Assembly (NCBI GenBank): GCA_934463345.1
Contig: CAKSJL010000007.1
Coordinates: 1 to 43,313 of the forward strand
Length of the DNA stretch: 43,313 bases
Direction: 5' to 3'
Source: an uncultured Oscillospiraceae bacterium
Lineage (GTDB): Bacteria > Bacillota > Clostridia > Oscillospirales > Ruminococcaceae
Numbering within the stretch: the first letter of the stretch is position 1; each line of letters begins with the position of its first letter. Under the pieces are notes generated by a model. The model was not told where the DNA came from and did not search any database. It worked only from the letters and a program-made list of their open reading frames with translations. Of the stretch, positions 6,826-15,269 are shown one piece after another. Both the position numbers and the translations under genes were made by a program.

Positions 6826-7189
6826 GTACTTTTTAAAAATTTCTGAAATTTTTTTCGGATTTTGCTGAAAAATATTAAGTGATATAATGTAGGGGGCATT
6901 CAGGGATTTTTTCAGGTCGGTTGATAAAGTATGTTTTCTGATGGAGGAGATGCATGCCTGCACAATAAAGTAAGATATAAATTTAATTGCAGAGGGAATA
7001 TGCGCCTGTGCGTTTTTAGGCTTATCAAAAACTGAGCCTGATTGAGAGCGATATAATGTAAGAATTTTTTCTGAGGTTTATTTTTTATGCTATAGAGCGT
7101 TTATTGAAGCATATTTATGCGTTGCGTGCCTTAAAAAATAAGAATAAAAAGTTTTTTGAAAAAAATCTTTGCTTTTTTAAGAAAAGTAC
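6826..7189. other. Intergenic region between the divergent nitrogen promoters
   Basis: About 360 AT-rich bases with no coding ORF. The 11-mer GATATAATGTA occurs twice in the same orientation (6881-6891 and 7050-7060), each followed by a T-rich stretch. Both resemble -10 boxes but have poor -35 sequences. A small RNA or activator sites are possible; nothing firmer can be said. Confidence 0.4.
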
Positions 7190-7218
7190 TTGACAAGCGA
7201 AAAAAATAGGTGTATTAT
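7190..7218 (+). promoter_or_regulatory. Promoter of the split glutamate synthase operon
   Basis: TTGACA (7190-7195), 17-nt spacer, TATTAT (7213-7218). The start point falls at about 7224, on GCACAGA, exactly as for amt on the other strand. Confidence 0.85.
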
Positions 7219-7223
7219 ATAAA

Positions 7224-7291
7224 GCACAGAGAACAAAGGTGTTCATCAGTATTGCAGATCGTGTCTGCGGTGCTTATGAGCACCTTTTTTT
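7224..7291 (+). promoter_or_regulatory. Attenuator-like leader of glutamate synthase with AAAGGT hexaloop hairpin
   Basis: GCACAGA (7224-7230) is followed by hairpin GAAC-AAAGGT-GTTC (7231-7244). A second short stem follows (7254-7258 with 7263-7267). Then comes an intrinsic terminator GGTGCT-TATG-AGCACC plus seven T (7269-7291). AAAGGTG (7235-7241) can pair with CACCTTT (7281-7287), so hairpin and terminator could be alternatives. Compared with the amt leader, the loop is identical while two stem pairs change in a compensatory way. Confidence 0.75.
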
Positions 7292-7346
7292 ATTTCGCAG
7301 ACAGTTTCTGTTGAAAATCCAGTTTTCATTCAAGGAGGAACAAATC

Positions 7347-8438
7347 ATGTTAAGAGAAGGAGAAGTCAGGATCCCTTCCGGATGTGCGATTTCCGGTATT
7401 TTTTCAAGAAAAGGAAGAAAATTGAACGGCAGGTCAATTATTGATTCAATTGCCACGATGCACGACAGATCAAACGGTTTAGGCGGCGGTTTTGCGGGAT
7501 ACGGAATTTATCCGCAGTATAAGGATGCCTATGCGTTTCACATTTTCTTTGATGATACAAAAGCAAAGCTTGCCTGTGAAAAATTCATTGACAAGTATTT
7601 TGATGTAATAAATCTTTCAAAAATTCCTACAAAAAAGGTTGCAGCCATTACAAACGAACCTATCATTATGAGATACTTTGTAAAGCCGCTTCCGAACAGA
7701 CTCAAGGAATCACAGCTTGATGAAAATGAATTTACAGTTCAGTGCGTAATAAAGATAAATACTACTATAGACGGTGCGTATGTATTTTCAAGCGGCAAGA
7801 ACATGGGTGTTTTCAAGGCTGTCGGATATCCTGAGGATGTCGGGGAATTCTACAGACTCGACGAATATGAGGGCTACTGCTGGACGGCTCATGGAAGATA
7901 TCCGACAAATACGCCTGGCTGGTGGGGCGGCGCTCATCCGTTTGCGATGCTTGACCTTTCAATTGTCCACAACGGAGAGATTTCATCCTACGATGCAAAC
8001 AGAAGATTTATTGAAATGTTCGGCTATAAATGTACGCTTCTTACAGATACTGAGGTAATCACATACATTATCGATTATCTCCACAGACGTCTCGGATGTT
8101 CATTTACAGAGGTTTCAGAGATCATTGCCGCACCTTTCTGGGAAACAATTGAATCGATGAAGCCGGAGGACAGAGAAAGACTCACATATTTCAGAAATGC
8201 TTTTTCAAGCATGCTTATAACCGGACCTTTTTCAATTATGGTTGGTTTTGACGGCGGAATCATGGCTCTCAACGACAGACTCAAACTTCGTTCAATGGTT
8301 GTCGGTGAAAAGGATGATATGGTATATATTGCAAGTGAGGAATGTGCTATAAGAGTTATAGAGCCGAATCTTGATAAGATCTGGTCGCCAAGAGGCGGAG
8401 AACCGGTTATAGTTACTTTAGAGGAGGGACTTGAATAA
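7347..8438 (+). CDS. Glutamate synthase, glutamine amidotransferase (class II) subunit
   Basis: 363 residues from the ATG at 7347 with AAGGAGG upstream; the ORF extends to 7239 but that part overlaps the leader hairpin. It is a class II (Ntn) amidotransferase. A 12-residue propeptide precedes Cys13 (SGCAISGIFS), which would become the N-terminal nucleophile after processing. HGRYPTNTPGWWGGAHPF and VHNGEISSYDANRRF are the glutamine-binding motifs. It hydrolyses glutamine to glutamate and ammonia, which the FMN subunit uses. It matches the first domain of bacterial GltB, here encoded separately as in archaea. Its stop overlaps the next start by one base. Confidence 0.9.
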   Translation: MLREGEVRIPSGCAISGIFSRKGRKLNGRSIIDSIATMHDRSNGLGGGFAGYGIYPQYKDAYAFHIFFDDTKAKLACEKFIDKYFDVINLSKIPTKKVAAITNEPIIMRYFVKPLPNRLKESQLDENEFTVQCVIKINTTIDGAYVFSSGKNMGVFKAVGYPEDVGEFYRLDEYEGYCWTAHGRYPTNTPGWWGGAHPFAMLDLSIVHNGEISSYDANRRFIEMFGYKCTLLTDTEVITYIIDYLHRRLGCSFTEVSEIIAAPFWETIESMKPEDRERLTYFRNAFSSMLITGPFSIMVGFDGGIMALNDRLKLRSMVVGEKDDMVYIASEECAIRVIEPNLDKIWSPRGGEPVIVTLEEGLE

Positions 8439-9937
8439 TGAATTATCAGTATCCGGAATTTGAAGTTGTGCGCAATGCCGACAGATGTATCGGCTGTCGT
8501 GTCTGTGAAAGACAGTGTGCAAATGAAGTTCACTATTATGACGCTGAACTGGGCAAGATGATGTGCGATGAGTCAAAGTGTGTAAACTGCCAGAGATGTG
8601 TTGCACTTTGTCCGACAAGAGCGCTTAAAATTGTAAAATCAGACAATACATTCAGAGAAAACGCAAACTGGACGATGGAAAACATCAAGGAGATATACAA
8701 GCAGGCTGAATCAGGCGGCGTTCTGCTCTCATCAATGGGTAATCCGAAACCGCTTCCGGTTTACTGGGACAAGATTCTTATCAATGCCTCCCAGGTAACA
8801 AATCCACCTATTGATCCGCTTCGTGAGCCAATGGAAACAAGAACATTCTTAGGTCAGAAGCCGACAGAAATAAAAAGGGACGAGGACGGAAAGATCGTAA
8901 GCAACCTTTCAAGCCAGTTAAAGCTTGAAGTTCCTATTATGTTCTCGGCAATGTCATTCGGTTCGATCAGCAAGAATGCTCATGAAAGTCTTGCGAGAGC
9001 TGCAACAGAGCTTGGTACATACTACAATACCGGTGAGGGCGGACTTCACAAAGACTTTTACAAGTATGGCCCTAATACAATAGTTCAGGTCGCTTCCGGA
9101 CGTTTTGGCGTTCACAAGGAATATCTCGAAGCCGGAGCAGCTATTGAAATAAAAATGGGTCAAGGTGCAAAGCCTGGTATCGGCGGACATCTCCCAGGCA
9201 CAAAGACTATCGGCGAGGTTTCAAGCACAAGAATGATTCCGGAGGGTTCGGACGCTATTTCACCTGCACCGCACCACGATATCTATTCTATTGAGGATCT
9301 TCGTCAGCTGGTATATTCATTAAAGGAAGCAACAGAATACAAAAAGCCGGTTATTGTTAAGATTGCCGCTGTTCACAATGTTGCTGCAATTGCCTCAGGT
9401 ATTGCAAGAAGCGGCGCTGACATAATCGCAATTGACGGTTTCAGAGGCGGTACGGGTGCTGCTCCTACAAGAATAAGGGATAATGTCGGAATTCCGATTG
9501 AGCTTGCGCTTGCAAGTGTTGATGAACGTTTAAGACAGGAAGGCATCAGAGGAAACGTTTCAATCGTTGTCGGCGGAAGCATCAGAAATTCTGCTGATAT
9601 AGTAAAGGCTATTGCTCTTGGCGCAGACGCTGTTTATATTGGTTCAGCAGCATGTATTGCTATGGGCTGTCATCAGTGCAGAGCCTGTCACGCAGCAAAA
9701 TGCAACTGGGGTATCGCAACACAGCGTCCGGATCTCGTAAAGCGTCTTAATCCGGATGTCGGCTATAAGCGTCTTGTAAACCTTGTTCAGGCATGGGATC
9801 ATGAGATTAAGGAAATCATGGGCGGTATGGGTATCAACTCCATCGAAAGTCTGAAGGGAAACAGGCTTATGCTCAGAGGAGTCGGCTTAAACGAAAAAGA
9901 GCTTGAGATTCTTGGTATCAAGCATGCAGGCGAATAA
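8438..9937 (+). CDS. Glutamate synthase, FMN-binding subunit with N-terminal ferredoxin domain
   Basis: 499 residues. Residues about 13-60 contain two 4Fe-4S motifs (CIGCRVCERQC and CVNCQRCVALCP). The rest is the FMN-binding (beta/alpha)8 barrel of glutamate synthase. Conserved stretches include PIMFSAMSFGSIS, YNTGEGGLHKD, KMGQGAKPGIGGHLPG, DGFRGGTGAAPT and ALGADAVYIGSA. The cysteine cluster CHQCRACHAAKC lies near the barrel end, where GltB binds its 3Fe-4S centre. It would combine ammonia with 2-oxoglutarate and reduce the adduct to glutamate, receiving electrons through the Fe-S subunits of this operon. It is coupled to the amidotransferase gene (ATAATG). Confidence 0.93.
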   Translation: MNYQYPEFEVVRNADRCIGCRVCERQCANEVHYYDAELGKMMCDESKCVNCQRCVALCPTRALKIVKSDNTFRENANWTMENIKEIYKQAESGGVLLSSMGNPKPLPVYWDKILINASQVTNPPIDPLREPMETRTFLGQKPTEIKRDEDGKIVSNLSSQLKLEVPIMFSAMSFGSISKNAHESLARAATELGTYYNTGEGGLHKDFYKYGPNTIVQVASGRFGVHKEYLEAGAAIEIKMGQGAKPGIGGHLPGTKTIGEVSSTRMIPEGSDAISPAPHHDIYSIEDLRQLVYSLKEATEYKKPVIVKIAAVHNVAAIASGIARSGADIIAIDGFRGGTGAAPTRIRDNVGIPIELALASVDERLRQEGIRGNVSIVVGGSIRNSADIVKAIALGADAVYIGSAACIAMGCHQCRACHAAKCNWGIATQRPDLVKRLNPDVGYKRLVNLVQAWDHEIKEIMGGMGINSIESLKGNRLMLRGVGLNEKELEILGIKHAGE

Positions 9938-9951
9938 GGAGGACAGGACTC

Positions 9952-10404
9952 ATGAAAAGAATATATGTCAATGAAGAATGGTGTCTGGGATGTCACCTCT
10001 GTGAATATAACTGCGCTTTTGCCAATACGATTTCAGATGGAAAATCCAAGGCAAACGAAATGGCAAAGGCTTTAAAGGGAAAGAAAATTTTTCCGAAGAT
10101 CCAGGTTGAGGAGAACAACGGCATTTACTTTGCAGTTTCCTGCCGCCACTGTACTGATCCGCTTTGTGTAAAGGGCTGCATAGCCGGAGCGCTGAGTGTT
10201 AAGGACGGTGTTATTGAAATAAATCAGGATAAGTGCGTTGGCTGTTACACATGTGTGCTTTCATGTCCTTACGGAGCAATTATGCCGGCAGAGGACGGAC
10301 ATGTTGCACAGAAATGCGAGCTTTGCACTAAAAATTCCTGCGGTTCTCCTGCATGCGTTGCAGGCTGCCCGAACAATGCGATAGTATTTGAAGAAAGACA
10401 GTAA
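9952..10404 (+). CDS. Polyferredoxin-like 4Fe-4S subunit of the glutamate synthase complex
   Basis: 150 residues with four cysteine groups: CLGCHLCEYNC, CRHCTDPLCVKGC, CVGCYTCVLSC and CELCTKNSCGSPACVAGC. This is the HycB/DmsB-type four-cluster arrangement, which forms an electron wire. Its place between the FMN subunit and the flavin oxidoreductase suggests that it carries electrons from the latter to the former. The start has AAGGAGG upstream and lies 14 bp after the previous stop. Confidence 0.88.
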   Translation: MKRIYVNEEWCLGCHLCEYNCAFANTISDGKSKANEMAKALKGKKIFPKIQVEENNGIYFAVSCRHCTDPLCVKGCIAGALSVKDGVIEINQDKCVGCYTCVLSCPYGAIMPAEDGHVAQKCELCTKNSCGSPACVAGCPNNAIVFEERQ

Positions 10405-10426
10405 ATAAGAGAGGTGTGTTTTAAAG

Positions 10427-11656
10427 ATGAACTATGTAATTATCGGCAATTCTGCTGCGGCTGTCGGATGTATTGAAGGTATCCGCAAAAATGATAAGGA
10501 AAGCGCTATTACAGTTATTTCCGATGAAAAGCACCACACTTATTCACGTCCGCTTATTTCATATCTGCTTTACGGAAAAACAGACGAGGAAAGAATGAAA
10601 TACCGTCCGGACAGTTTTTACAAGGACAATAATGTAACTGCTATTCTCGGAAAAAAGGCTGAAAAAATTGATACTGAAAACAGAAAGGTTATTCTCGACG
10701 ACGGAAAACAGGTCGATTATGACAAGCTTCTGGTTGCAACAGGTTCAAGACCTTTTATCCCTCCTATGCAGGGACTGGACACTGTTGAAAAGAAATTCAC
10801 ATTTATGACGCTTGACGACGCACTTGCACTTGACAAGGCAATCGACAAAAAATCAAGAGTTCTTATTGTCGGCGCAGGTCTTATCGGTCTTAAATGTGCA
10901 GAGGGAATTCTTAGCAAGATAAAAAGCCTTACTGTAATAGACCTTGCGGACAGGATTCTGCCATCTATCCTTGACGAAACGGGTTCTGAGCTTGTTCAGA
11001 AATCAATCGAGGAAAAGGGCGTTAAATTCATGCTGGGAACTTCAGCAAAGGAATTTAAGGGAAACAAGGCTGTACTTACAAACGGCGAAACGGTTGAATT
11101 TGACGTTCTGGTAATAGCCGTCGGAGTAAGACCTAACACTGAGCTTGTTGCAAATGCAGGCGGAAAAGTTGTAAAGGGTATCGTTACAGACAGCTTCTGC
11201 CGTACAACTCTTCCGGGTATTTATGCAGCAGGGGACTGCACAGAAAGCAATGATATTACAACGGGAACAAGGAGAATACTTGCGCTTCTTCCTAATGCAT
11301 ACATGCAGGGTGAAACAGCCGGACTTCACATGACCGGAACAGACAAGCCGTACGACCATGCAATGCCTATGAACGCTATCGGCTTTTTCGGATACCACAT
11401 GATAACAGCCGGAAGCTATGACGGCGAAAAGACCGTTTATTCGGACGGTAAAAACTACAAGATGCTTGTAACAAAGAACAATCACTTAAACGGTTATATA
11501 ATGATAGGCGATATTGCCAGAGCAGGAATCTACACAAAACTTATTCGTGAACAGGTTCCGCTTGACAGCATTGATTTTGAGCTTGTAAAACAGAAGCCGC
11601 AGCTTATGGCTTTTTCACTCAGTGACAGGAAAGAACAGCTCGGAGGTGTGAGATAA
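10427..11656 (+). CDS. FAD/NAD(P)-dependent oxidoreductase of the glutamate synthase operon
   Basis: 409 residues, pyridine nucleotide-disulfide reductase fold. The N-terminal FAD site reads VIIGNSAAAVGCIEGIR. The central NAD(P) site is VLIVGAGLIGLKCAEG, and GIYAAGDCTE binds the flavin ribityl chain. No redox-active CxxC pair is visible. It resembles NADH:ferredoxin/rubredoxin-type reductases, so it probably loads electrons from NAD(P)H into the 4Fe-4S subunit, replacing the GltD small subunit. NADH versus NADPH preference cannot be read safely. Its stop overlaps the next start (TAATG). Confidence 0.88.
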   Translation: MNYVIIGNSAAAVGCIEGIRKNDKESAITVISDEKHHTYSRPLISYLLYGKTDEERMKYRPDSFYKDNNVTAILGKKAEKIDTENRKVILDDGKQVDYDKLLVATGSRPFIPPMQGLDTVEKKFTFMTLDDALALDKAIDKKSRVLIVGAGLIGLKCAEGILSKIKSLTVIDLADRILPSILDETGSELVQKSIEEKGVKFMLGTSAKEFKGNKAVLTNGETVEFDVLVIAVGVRPNTELVANAGGKVVKGIVTDSFCRTTLPGIYAAGDCTESNDITTGTRRILALLPNAYMQGETAGLHMTGTDKPYDHAMPMNAIGFFGYHMITAGSYDGEKTVYSDGKNYKMLVTKNNHLNGYIMIGDIARAGIYTKLIREQVPLDSIDFELVKQKPQLMAFSLSDRKEQLGGVR

Positions 11657-12381
11657 TGGATATAAAAGCAGGACTTATGCATTTTAAGGAGCTTAACGAA
11701 AAGGTGAGAAATACACCTGAAAAGCATGTCCTTATTGACAACTGCATAGGACAGAGATATATTGCAAGCGGACTTTCAAACAAGGAGATCACTATAAACG
11801 GAACTCCCGGAAATGCTCTCGGCGCTTATCTGAACGGCGCTGATATTATCGTAAACGGAAATGCTCAGGACGCAACCGGAGATACAATGAACGAGGGTTC
11901 AATCATAATTCATGGTTCGTCGGGAGATGCAACCGGCTATGCGATGAGAGGCGGAAAGATTTTTGTTCGTGACAATGCTGGCTACAGGGCAGGAATTCAC
12001 ATGAAAGCGTACAAGGAAAAGATTCCGGTTCTTGTAATCGGAGGAAAGGCTGGAAGCTTCCTCGGAGAATACCAGGCAGGAGGAATTATCATTGTACTCG
12101 GCATTAACTGCGACAAGAACACACCGCCGGTCGGATACTTCTGCGGAACAGGAATGCATGGCGGAAAGATATATATATGCACAGAAAAGCTGCCACGAAA
12201 TCTTCCGGCACAGGTTTCTGCAAAGAAAGCAACTGCTGATGATCTTTATGAGATTTCAGATCTGCTCAAGGAATACTGTGATAACTTTGACTATGATATT
12301 TCAAAGATCATAAATAAAAGCTTTTATGTTCTGACACCAAACAGCCAGAATCCATATAAGAGACTTTATACGAATAATTAA
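11656..12381 (+). CDS. Glutamate synthase GXGXG-domain subunit
   Basis: 241 residues. The central part is a right-handed beta helix with repeated G-rich turns (NGTPGNALGAYLNGADI, HGSSGDATGYAMRGG, VRDNAGYRAGIHM, GGKAGSFLGEYQAGG), the hallmark of the GltB C-terminal domain. That domain is structural and links the amidotransferase to the FMN barrel. Here it is the last gene of the five-gene operon, followed by a terminator. Residues about 180-241 form an extra C-terminal tail. Confidence 0.9.
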   Translation: MDIKAGLMHFKELNEKVRNTPEKHVLIDNCIGQRYIASGLSNKEITINGTPGNALGAYLNGADIIVNGNAQDATGDTMNEGSIIIHGSSGDATGYAMRGGKIFVRDNAGYRAGIHMKAYKEKIPVLVIGGKAGSFLGEYQAGGIIIVLGINCDKNTPPVGYFCGTGMHGGKIYICTEKLPRNLPAQVSAKKATADDLYEISDLLKEYCDNFDYDISKIINKSFYVLTPNSQNPYKRLYTNN

Positions 12382-12422
12382 AGTTAACACTGCACAATCT
12401 CTGTGTGGTATTGCCTAAAATG

Positions 12423-12453
12423 AAAGGGATGTTCCGGTATGGAGCGTCCCTTT
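12423..12453 (+). terminator. Probable terminator of the glutamate synthase operon
   Basis: A 13-bp stem with two G-U pairs, AAAGGGATGTTCC with GGAGCGTCCCTTT, and a 5-nt loop. The following tract is only weakly T-rich. Confidence 0.6.
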
Positions 12454-12505
12454 AATGTTATTGTCTGTTCGATCATGAGATAATAATTTGACCTTTCAAA
12501 TAGAA

Positions 12506-12562
12506 ATCACCGCCTTTTACAGCGGTGATCTCGAATCTGTCCACACAATTTATATGTGGACA
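12506..12562 (-). terminator. Two tandem hairpins after the PASTA-protein gene
   Basis: Read on the minus strand, TGTCCACA/TGTGGACA (12562-12538) and ATCACCGC/GCGGTGAT (12529-12506) are two perfect 8-bp stems about 40 nt past the stop codon. Neither has a strong T run. They probably mark the transcript end facing the convergent glutamate synthase operon. Confidence 0.5.
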
Positions 12563-12603
12563 GGTTCATATATAATCTTTTTCTACACGTTGGAAATCAG
12601 CTT

Positions 12604-14607
12604 TTAATCTATTGATGCTTCGATTTCCTTTATTTTGTTGTTTTCCATTTTTACTGTTGCAATAATTCTGTTATTTTTATAGTTATAGTCAACAGTATAG
12701 CTATAGCTGGTGTTGTTCCCGTTTGTATCCTGCATCTCGACCAGATTATTCAGCTTGTCGGCATAATAATCAGTATTTACTGAATATGAAAACGTATAAT
12801 CATCAAGTCCGCATGTCAGGTAAGGAACAGCATATATATCCTTTGAGGTTGTCTTGAAGGAGGTTATATAGAACAGACTTCCGTAATATAAGCCGTAAAA
12901 TGTCGTATTTTCATAGCCATCCAGTCCAAGGTCTGAAAGACTCATACCCCATTCCGTTCCTCTGTCGGAGGTTATAAGATTTTTTGTTTCCTCCGGAGAA
13001 TATATTTTTAAGTAATCAGCGCTGCTTGCGTCAAGGTTTACTGCTCTTCCAAGAAGGTCAACGATCGTGTTGGTGTCAGGATTATCTACATACAATACAA
13101 CATGCTTTTCACCTACAACTTCGCCTCTTTCAGGAGAACTTTCTGTAACATAGTAGGAACTGTTATCAGACGGCTGTTCTTTATCAGGGTATACTATTTC
13201 ATAGTCTGTAATGCTGTTGCTTTTCAGTATCTCCAGCGCATGGTCAAGACTGTAATTACGCAGATAAGGCATCATGCTTCCGCATACGTCAATGTCTATC
13301 TTCTGCCCCAGAGGTACTAAATTACCGTTTTCTGTTGAGATTCCGTTGTCAAATGTATAGGATATTATTTCACCCGGCTTGAATGAGCTGTTTGTCGGAT
13401 TTTCCTTATAGGTTCTTGTTCCAAGTGAAAGTCCGGCTTCTGACAGGACAGCTTCGGCTTCATTTACTGTCATTCCGATTATGTTCGGAATACTTGTATA
13501 ATCAGACGATTCATTTATATAATTTGTGCCCCAGTAATAATCAAATGATTTCGAGACTTTTTCAGTTACATCGTTTCCGTCCTGATCAAGTATGAAATTA
13601 AATGAATAGCTTCCTCCGCCGTTTCTGTTATCGTCAAATGCTGCATTGACTTCTGATTTACAGTTCAGATATACATCAGCGTCACCTGAATTGGTAAGTG
13701 GAAACATATAAAAGACTTCTGGTGATACATTGCAGCCGACAGAGGTAATGCCGTAGTTTTCTTCGGCGATGCGTAAAGCCCTGCTTTCAAGCGCATCATA
13801 ATCTGTAACATTGTTGTCGAGCATTTTGCTGTATGCACTCTCAAGCAGCTGCATATCAACATTATCGCCATTGTAAATCGATTCTGTTACACTTACAATA
13901 TTTTCAATGTCAAAGCCGCCCTCATAGCCTACGATATACTCATGATTTGTATATGCATATCTGAAGAGATCATTTCCTGAGGATGTCTGTCCTTCAACGA
14001 AGGAAGTATACTGCACATATCGGCGGAAAGTGTATTTCTGGCTTTGGTCGTTCTGCTGGCTGATGACAGATGAAATATAAGGAAAAATGATTTCATGATG
14101 TCCGAGAGAGTCAGAGGTCCATTCCTCAACCATTTTGTACTGGTTATCAGTGAATTCGTTCAGAAATTTTTCCTTTGCCGCATTAAACTCATCCTGTTTC
14201 ATTACTGCATGTACGGCTTCAGAATTCATCTCCATCTGATCCCGCTGCAACTGCTCTTCAAGCAGCTTTCGCTTTTCCTCCAATGCCTGTGCTGCTTCTT
14301 TTTCCAGATTTTTTCTTTCTGCATTCTGAAGAGATTCATCATCAGTCGGTGATGTGGACTGTGAGGAACTGATACTTGTCCTTGCCTTGAATTCTGACAT
14401 ATTAACCTGTGATTTGTTGAAGATCACAAGCTTTGCCGCCATTCCGAAGTTAAGACATATCAGAGCAGCTATCATTATAGGAATAAAGACTGGTCTTTTA
14501 ACCGGAACAGCCTTTTCTTTTTCTGAAACCGCCTGCATGATATGCTTTTTCAGACATTTGTCCTGCTTGATTGTATCAATGCTCTGGTACAAATCCGTTT
14601 TTTTCAT
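12604..14607 (-). CDS. Membrane-anchored PASTA-domain protein, probable anti-sigma factor
   Basis: 667 residues from the ATG at 14607 (GGAGG 9 nt upstream; a GTG at 14610 is the alternative). Layout: a short cytoplasmic N-terminus (1-39) suited to holding a sigma factor, one membrane helix (about 40-63), a Glu/Lys/Gln-rich coiled coil (about 95-150), then a large extracytoplasmic region. Residues about 372-443 are a PASTA domain (IPNIIGMTVNEAEAVLSEAG); 446-509 look like a second, diverged one. PASTA domains bind peptidoglycan or muropeptides. The gene overlaps the ECF sigma gene by 32 bp, so the pair is co-expressed. The anti-sigma role is inferred from context and topology. Confidence 0.75.
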   Translation of the reverse strand: MKKTDLYQSIDTIKQDKCLKKHIMQAVSEKEKAVPVKRPVFIPIMIAALICLNFGMAAKLVIFNKSQVNMSEFKARTSISSSQSTSPTDDESLQNAERKNLEKEAAQALEEKRKLLEEQLQRDQMEMNSEAVHAVMKQDEFNAAKEKFLNEFTDNQYKMVEEWTSDSLGHHEIIFPYISSVISQQNDQSQKYTFRRYVQYTSFVEGQTSSGNDLFRYAYTNHEYIVGYEGGFDIENIVSVTESIYNGDNVDMQLLESAYSKMLDNNVTDYDALESRALRIAEENYGITSVGCNVSPEVFYMFPLTNSGDADVYLNCKSEVNAAFDDNRNGGGSYSFNFILDQDGNDVTEKVSKSFDYYWGTNYINESSDYTSIPNIIGMTVNEAEAVLSEAGLSLGTRTYKENPTNSSFKPGEIISYTFDNGISTENGNLVPLGQKIDIDVCGSMMPYLRNYSLDHALEILKSNSITDYEIVYPDKEQPSDNSSYYVTESSPERGEVVGEKHVVLYVDNPDTNTIVDLLGRAVNLDASSADYLKIYSPEETKNLITSDRGTEWGMSLSDLGLDGYENTTFYGLYYGSLFYITSFKTTSKDIYAVPYLTCGLDDYTFSYSVNTDYYADKLNNLVEMQDTNGNNTSYSYTVDYNYKNNRIIATVKMENNKIKEIEASID

Positions 14608-15094
14608 CACTGTTCGCCTCCATTTCTATTTTCAGCTTTTTTCTTGCCCGTGAAAGTCTTGATGTAACGCTGCCCTCGCTTATTTTAAGTATCTCTGAGA
14701 TCTCGCTTACTGAATACCCTTCGTAGTAGAAAAGCTCCAGCACCACACGATTTTTAGGAGAAAGTTCAAACAGGTCAATAAGCCGTACCGCCTCCTCTAT
14801 GACTCCGGTTGAAATCTCGGCAGCTTCCTCAAGTCCTACGGTGTTTTTCTGCCAGAAGCTTTTCTGAAAGTCCTTGCAGCAGTTGATAGCAACTCGTATA
14901 AGCCATGCCTTTTCATTTGCATCATCAGAAAATTCAGGAGATTTGTAGCAGTATTTGATAAATGTGTTCTGAAGTGCGTCCTCAGCATCCTGCTTATTTC
15001 CAAGTCTCAGAATGCATATTCTGTAAAGCATGGGCGAATACCTGTCGTATTTTTCCGAGAATTCCTCCATGGAAAAGCGCAATTGTTTTTTCAT
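14576..15094 (-). CDS. ECF-type RNA polymerase sigma factor
   Basis: 172 residues from the second ATG at 15094 (AAGGAGG at proper distance; the first ATG at 15100 directly touches the ribosome site). Sigma-2 region: SPMLYRICILRLGNKQDAED followed by ALQNTFIKYCYKSP. Sigma-4 region: LSPKNRVVLELFYYEGYSVS with helix-turn-helix EISEILKISEGSVTSRLSRA. There is no region 1 or 3, as in extracytoplasmic-function sigma factors. The gene is first in an operon with the membrane PASTA protein, which probably sequesters it until a cell-wall signal appears. Confidence 0.9.
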   Translation of the reverse strand: MKKQLRFSMEEFSEKYDRYSPMLYRICILRLGNKQDAEDALQNTFIKYCYKSPEFSDDANEKAWLIRVAINCCKDFQKSFWQKNTVGLEEAAEISTGVIEEAVRLIDLFELSPKNRVVLELFYYEGYSVSEISEILKISEGSVTSRLSRARKKLKIEMEANSDEKNGFVPEH

Positions 15095-15217
15095 TTTCAT
15101 CCCTCCTTAAAGTTTTTCTGCCCTTGCAGAAATGCTCTTGAATTTATGTCTTTTTTATCTCTCTGTAAATAAAACGAGTGAAAATCTAAAAATACTGCAT
15201 TTTATTTAAGTTTACCG

Positions 15218-15253
15218 AAAAAAATTCAGGGACACCCGAAACAGAGTGTCCCT
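15218..15253 (-). terminator. Terminator of the Rnf/lipoprotein operon
   Basis: On the minus strand an AGGGACAC/GTGTCCCT stem (15253-15228) is followed by ATTTTTTT (to 15218), about 20 nt after the lipoprotein stop codon. Confidence 0.85.
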
Positions 15254-15269
15254 TAAAGCAAATCTGGTA

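Noticed and set aside
7239..7346. N-terminal extension of the amidotransferase gene
   Set aside because: It overlaps the leader hairpin and terminator and lacks a ribosome site; the ATG at 7347 follows AAGGAGG and places Cys13 correctly.
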